Source: Miscanthus floridulus (taxonomy: Eukaryota; Streptophyta; Magnoliopsida; Poales; Poaceae). From it: a DNA stretch of 64,000 nt. Shown in pieces: positions 58,525 through 64,000 of this stretch. The DNA is taken from assembly GCF_019320115.1 (NCBI RefSeq), contig NC_089581.1, forward strand, positions 95,492,269 through 95,556,268, given 5' to 3'. Both the position numbers and the translations under genes were made by a program. How positions within the stretch are numbered: position 1 is the first letter of the stretch; each line of letters begins with the position of its first letter. The notes below the pieces were generated by a model. That model saw nothing but the letters and a program-made list of their open reading frames with translations, searched no databases and was not told the origin of the DNA.

Positions 58525-58685
58525 ATCCTTCCCCCTAAAAGAAATCTTGTCCCAAGATTCAAAGTCATAGGGTAAGTAATGGAAAAGGAAATGTGTCAGT
58601 CCAAAAACATCCAAAACTTGTCCATAAACAGCTAAGGTCCCATTACAAACATGATTCATAACAACAAAGCAAAACTAACATTATT

Positions 58686-60052
58686 CTATATCGACGCAAG
58701 AAACTCTGGAAATTTTTCTAACAAGTAATCTTCGAATTCCCAAGTAGCTTCTTCTTCGGAATGTTGATTCCATTGTATCTTATAGAACTTGATTGTCCTC
58801 CTCTGAGTAACATGGTCTTTCTGGTCTAGAACTCGGATAGGATATTCAGAATAGGTCAAATTAGGTTCAAGTTCCACTCCTTCAACCTCAACATTCTACT
58901 CAAGCATTCGGAGACACTTCTTCAATTGAGAAACATGGAACACATCATGTACAGCTGAGAGATGTTATGGAAATTTCAATCGATATGCCACTTTTCCATA
59001 CCTCTCTAAAATTTGAAATGGTCCAATATATCGAGGTGCCAACTTGTCTTTAACACCAAAATGGGTAACTCCCTTTGTTGGTGATACCTTCAGATATACA
59101 AAATCTCCCTTGTTAAATACCAATAGTCTATGTCGTTTATCTGCATAACTCTTTTGTCGAGACTAAGCTATCTTCAAATTACTTTGTATCTGCCTAACCT
59201 TCTCTTCTATTTCTTTCACAAGGTCAACTCCAAAGAACCATCTTTCCCCGGGCTCAGACCAATTTAGTGATGTTCTACATCTACGACCATAGAGTGCTTC
59301 AAATGGAGCCATTTTAATGCTCTCCTGATAACTATTGTTGTATGAGAACTCAGCCAAAGGCAAACATTCATCTCACTTATTGGAATAGTTAAGAACACAA
59401 CATCCTAACATATCTTCCAGTACTTGATTGACCCTTTTAGTCTCACCATCAGTCTGTGGGTGATAAGCTGTACTATATAGGAGTTTCGTACCCATTGAAG
59501 CATGCAATTGTTTCCAAAAGCTAGAGACAAATTGTGTACCCCTATCTGACACTATGGTCTTTGGTACTCCATGTAGGCTCATGATTCTTGCTAAATACAT
59601 CTTGGCATATTGGATAGTAGGATATATACTCTTGACTAGAAGAAAATGTGCTGACTTAGTTAATCGATCTACAATAACCCATATTGAGTCAAAGCCCTTT
59701 GATGGCTTGGGTAGACCAACAATAAAGTCCATACTAATATCCTCCCACTTCCAAGCTAGAATAGGTAATGGCTATAACTCTCCAGTAGACCTCAAATGTA
59801 TAGCTTTCACCTTTTGACAAGTATCACACTTTGCTATATACCGGGCAATTTATATCTTCATTTTGGTCCACCAAAACCTCTATTTCAAGTCATGGTACAT
59901 CTTATTACTTCCTGGATGAATAGATAACCTAGTAGCATGTGCCTCTTCAAGAATGGACTGTCGCAACTCAGGAACCTTTGGTACCACTAAGCAATTCTTG
60001 AACCATAACACACCTTCATTATCTACTTTGAAGCATTTCGCTTTCCAATTCC
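58686..60052 (-). pseudogene. B integrase with chromodomain, unit 2
   Basis: Same zinc finger, two core aspartates (59729-59727 and 59546-59544), Lys in place of the catalytic Glu (59438-59436) and chromodomain-like tail (58877-58686). Same stops and the same A-run frameshift near 60062. Confidence 0.86.
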
Positions 60053-60811
60053 TGATTCTTTTTTTTTGATATGGGTTATACCCTTGTTTTCTTTCTGAGC
60101 AGCAATAATCTAGTCTTGAATAGTGGCTTCAACAGTTATGTTGGTCAAACTACCTTGTTGAATTACCTCTATACTCAACTTTTCCATCTCTTGGCATAAA
60201 GTCAAATCCCTTGTTTTTACTGTCAAACAATTGCAATGACTCTTTCGACTGAGGGCATCTGCAACCACATTTGCTTTACCAGGATGGTAATGTACCTCCA
60301 AGTCATAATCTTTAATCAATTCTAACCATCTTCTCTGTCGCATGTTCAATTCTGATTGAGTAAAGATATACTTTGAACTTTTGTGATCTGTGTACATATG
60401 GCAAGTATTACCAAGTAGGTAATGCTGCCAAATCTTCAAAGCATGGACAACCACTGCTAACTCCAAATCATGGGTTGGATAATGTTCTTCATGTTGCTTA
60501 AGTTATCTAGAAGCATAGGCAATGACTCAGCCTTCTTGCATCAATACACATCCAATACCAATACCCGAAGCATCACAATAAACATCAAATGTCTTCTCGA
60601 TATCAGGTTGGGCTAATACTGGTGCAGTGGTTAACAGTCTCTTCAAAGTCTAGAAAGCTTCTTCACAATCAGATGACTAGACAAACTTGGCTTGATTCTT
60701 CAACAACCCAGTGATAGACATGGATACTCTAGAGAAATCTAGAATAAAACGACGGTAATACCCCACCATTCCTAGAAAACTCCGAACCTGATGAACAGTA
60801 GTTGGCGGTTT
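60053..60811 (-). pseudogene. B RNase H, unit 2
   Basis: Copy of the RNase H segment with the same four transition-type stops and the same [13 protein letters not shown] end. Confidence 0.82.
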
Positions 60812-61624
60812 CTAATCAAGCACATCCTTAACTTTGCTTGGATCAACAGCAACTCCTTCAGCTGACAAGACATGTCCAAAAAATTGTACTTCCTTAAGCC
60901 AGAAGTCACACTTACTAAACTTGGCATATAGTTGATGTTCTCTTAAGCAGGCCAGGACAATTCTGAGATGTTCCGCATGTTCCTTCTTATTCTTGGAATA
61001 TACTAGGATGTCATCAATAAACACCACTACAAACTTGTCTAGCTCAGGCATGAATACTGAATTCATTAGATACATGAAATGAGCTAGAGCATTTGTCAAA
61101 CCAAAAGACATTACCAAGTATTCATATAATCCATATCTTGTGGTAAATGCCATTTTGGGAATATCTTCAGGCTTAATCTTGATTTGGTGATAGCCTGACC
61201 TCAAATCAATCTTGGAGAAAACTTTGGCTCCAGCCAGTTGATCAAAAAGCAAGTCTATCCGAGGTAAGGGATACTTATTTTTAATGGTCACTTCATTCAA
61301 CGGACGATAGTCAACACATAACCTTAGGGTCTCATCTTTCTTTTTCACAAAAATTGTAGGACATCTCCAAGGTGATGAACTAGGTTGGATAAATCCTTTA
61401 TTAATCAACTCTTGCAATAGAGTCTTCAACTCAGCTAATTCCTTGGGAGGCATCCTATAAGCTCTCCAAGAGATCGGAGCTGTTCTAGGTTTTAACTCAA
61501 TGTTAAACTGAACATCCCTATCAGGTGGAAGACTAGGTAAATCCTCAGGAAAAACATCAGGGAATTCACAAACTACCGGGATATCTCTAATCTCCTTGAC
61601 AGAAGTTGCACAAACTCTTTCCAC
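60812..61624 (-). pseudogene. B reverse transcriptase, unit 2
   Basis: 270 open codons identical in product to unit 1, catalytic FIDD intact, ending at the same TAG (60814-60812). Confidence 0.9.
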
Positions 61625-62172
61625 TGATCTCCTTAAGGTTGGAAGTTGGATAAGAAGCTAAGAATTACTATCAGGCAAACTCACCCTTAATGTCCTATTC
61701 AAAGCATCTATAACAGCCTTATGCTGATATATCCAAATCATTCCCAAGATCATATCTATATCTTGATCCTTGAGAATAATCATGGTAGTGGGAAAAATAT
61801 GCCCACCTAGGTTTATGGGTACCTAGTATACCATTTCCTTAGTACACAGACGTCCCCTAGGCGACTGTATAAAGAAATTTTCCTTTGTTTCCCCAATTGG
61901 AATTTTATGCTTTACGACAAAGGTTCTATTGATGAATGAATGAGATGCACCAGAATCAAAAAGCATAATAGCAGGATGACTGGTGACAGGAAACATACCC
62001 ATCATCACTGGTTCCCCTTCTGGAATTTCCCCAGCTTGAATATAGAAAACTCGTCCTGACTTCCTTTCATCTTTGCCCTTCTGAGCATTTTGATTGTTGT
62101 TCTTATTCTGTGCTTGACCCTGTTGTTCATTGGCAGGGGCCTTCTGATAATTTGGATTAGACTACTTGGGAT
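61625..62172 (-). pseudogene. B protease region, unit 2
   Basis: DSGASHSFI active site near 61970-61945, same TAG interruptions as unit 1. Confidence 0.8.
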
Positions 62173-62176
62173 ACGG

Positions 62177-63178
62177 ACATTCCCTAGAGAAATGACCGAA
62201 CCTTCCACAATTGTAACATGGATAACTATGACCCTAGGGCATTGGAGCAGGGACCCCAGAAGCATTTGTCTGTTGTGGATTCTGATAAGTTGTAGCAGGA
62301 CGGACATTTGATTGTTGCCCGGCTTGGAACTATGGTGGACAATAAGGAGGATGATAATGATTGACTGGGTGATAGATTATCTTTTGTCTCTTTTGATTTC
62401 CACCAAAGGATCCAGATGACACACTCTTTTTCTTCTTGATCTCCTTATGCTACCGATACTTTTCCTCAGAAGCAATTGCAATATTTACTACCTCATGATA
62501 AGTAACATTGGTACAGGTAGTCATCATTGTCTGTAGTTTGGTATTCAGACCTCGCATGAACCATTTCTTTTTCTTGGCATCAGTGTTGACATGTTTAGAT
62601 GCATACTATGACAGGTGATTGAATTTACCCACATATTGCATAACCGTTTGATCCCCTTGCTTCAAAGCAAGGAACTCATCCAGCTTCATGGCCATCACTC
62701 CTTCTAGAATATAATGGGCTCGAAAGGTAGTACGGAACTTAGCCCAAGTTATTGGAATACCAGCTGGTTGCATAGCCACTAGGTTTGCCCACCAAGCACC
62801 TGCTGCACCTCTAAGTTGTTGGGCGGCAAACATAGGCTTCTGCATCTCCGTGCATGGAATAAGATCAAATTTCTGCTCCATGTTCCAAAGCCAATCATCA
62901 ACCTCTAGTGGTTCATTGGCCTTGGTGAACACTGGTTGTCTTGTATCTATAAAATCAACATATGTAGCCTCCTGCCTGTTATGATTGCGGCCACGGTTTC
63001 CTTGCACCATATTCTGATTACTTTGAGCTATCTCTCGAAGCAATCGAGCATTTTCAACAGTCACATTGACAAGGGCGGCGATAGCATCAGCTAGATTTGG
63101 TGGAACTGGTGGCGGATCAGGAATACCATCTTCATCTTGTGAAGTACCAGGAATATGCAAACCCTGCATACGATGCAT
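62177..63178 (-). pseudogene. B gag, unit 2
   Basis: Copy of gag with the CCHC knuckle at 62218-62177 and the ATG at 63178. Same stops as unit 1. Confidence 0.85.
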
Positions 63179-63355
63179 CTGTTCATAACAAACCAAACTT
63201 TACTCACAAGCCTTTATTAAACGATAAAAGAGCTTACTACAATGCATTGCATTGGTTTCACTTATTTAAACACAAGCCCGCACCTACACAAGACTACTTA
63301 ACTTAACTAGATCTCACTATTTACAACTCTACTCTTCTCCTCGACCACCTCAAAC
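63179..63355 (-). other. Candidate intron before B gag, unit 2
   Basis: Same 177-nt stop-rich stretch with GT start and AG end as 37867-38043. Confidence 0.35.
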
Positions 63356-63919
63356 TTTGGGATCAGTATCCATTCCGGAAACATTTCCGCCTTCATTATC
63401 ACTTTCATCGACCATCACTAATTCTTCTGGATCTTCTTCTTCTTCCTCTTCAAGTTCATCATTATCAGCAATGATGACACCAAGGTCCATTGCATTAGCT
63501 TGAGGTTCATGATTTGGATCCAGGAGATTGCTCAGCCTATGGACTTCTTCATGCAGATTGGTAGAATATTCTTCTAAATCTTCTACATAAAATTCTAGCT
63601 CATGCGCTCTAGCTCTAGCTACATCTTCTCTATGCCAAGCTTCATTCCTTCCTTCCACCATATGAACTAACATACGTTCGCAGTTCTTGTGAGCGGTGGT
63701 GAGACACCTCAATTTATTCTGTAACTCACCCACATGGATAGCATCCACAACCCTATCTCTAGTAGCCTACGCTAACTCTGCTGTAAGCCTCTGTATCTCT
63801 ACTTGGGGATCAGGCCTAGAGCTGCTACTGCTAGCACCATCATTCCTAGAGGCAAGCTGGTGACGAGGAACTCCTTTGGGTCCAACAGACTTATGGGGTG
63901 TTACCTTGGTACGAGCCAT
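63350..63919 (-). pseudogene. B first ORF with H3-tail-like N-terminus, unit 2
   Basis: Start ATG at 63919, same 24-residue H3-like start, coiled coil and Glu run, and the same TAG at 63769-63767. Being an identical copy, it gives no independent evidence of selection. Confidence 0.73.
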
Positions 63920-64000
63920 ACTGTAGGAAGCAAGATTAATCCAAATAAGACAATCTGATACAAGTCTTAATAGCAACCAAGATGAATTACACGATTTAAC
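63920..64000 (-). other. B leader, unit 2, cut by window end
   Basis: Matches 38608-38688. No feature seen in these 81 bases. Confidence 0.6.

Larger units (their letters stand above)
40333..64000. repeat. Unit 2 of the 25.3-kb tandem duplication (runs off-window)
   Basis: Repeats unit 1 from 15012 onward. From 40333 to about 42700 it shows indels and substitutions against unit 1. To about 44400 it shows almost only one-base indels. Beyond that I find no difference to the window end (64000 corresponds to 38688). Features below are the unit-2 copies. Confidence 0.9.
54916..64000 (-). mobile_element. Element B, second copy, runs off-window
   Basis: Complete left LTR and coding region in the order seen in unit 1. 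The window ends in the untranslated leader, about 310 bp before the PBS would appear. No difference from unit 1 found by position or predicted products. Confidence 0.88.

Overview
The window is a plant repeat cluster with no host gene that I can support. Everything recognisable belongs to LTR retrotransposons nested inside one another. The Tat-lineage Ty3/gypsy elements with an extra antisense ORF, the chromodomain (Tekay/Del-like) Ty3/gypsy element with LTRs of several kb, and the CHG-type decay of their reading frames all point to a grass, probably a panicoid such as the sorghum, sugarcane or maize group. The species is inference. I call five elements C, D, A, E and B.

Layout, left to right. 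C (about 1-7975, minus strand) is a decayed Tat element: integrase, archaeal-type RNase H plus ordinary RNase H, RT, protease, gag, PBS and 5' LTR. Its 3' end lies off the window. C appears to sit inside D, an older Tat derivative. D's antisense extra ORF runs on the plus strand (7976-10216, resuming at 25074-25840). Its sense strand keeps only a gag remnant joined directly to the last 39 codons of integrase (26344-28098). A (10217-25068, minus strand, 5-bp TSD CAGGT on both sides) splits D's extra ORF. A has 5.1-kb LTRs and a 4.7-kb internal domain without recognisable coding, so it is a LARD-like non-autonomous element. E (from 28099, plus strand, probably copia) is represented by its 5' LTR, PBS and gag start codon. 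B (29604-40332, minus strand) is inserted just after that start codon. B is a chromodomain Ty3/gypsy element with 3.6-kb LTRs and gag, protease, RT, RNase H and integrase, all broken by point mutations. A and B share LTR ends, PPT flank, PBS type and a U5 hairpin, so A looks like a non-autonomous relative of B's family.

At 40332/40333 B's right LTR is cut and joined, without obvious homology, to the middle of A's left LTR. From there the whole series A-D-E-B repeats (40333-64000) as a 25.3-kb tandem copy. The first 4 kb of the second copy differs from the first by many one-base indels and some substitutions. The remaining 19.6 kb appears identical at an offset of exactly 25312. This could be a recent tandem duplication or an assembly artefact.

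The most interesting item is the first ORF of B (38607 leftward, copy at 63919). Its N-terminus copies the histone H3 tail, with K4, K9-S10, G12 and K14 in register followed by PR-x-QLA. A predicted coiled coil and a glutamate-rich acidic tract follow. It is in frame with gag across a 177-nt stop-rich gap that has GT and AG ends. Other signals are a hidden array of about 184-bp units in A's LTR, a 178-bp direct repeat in B's U3, palindromes upstream of the TATA box of E, and loss of the catalytic glutamate (to lysine) in both visible integrases.
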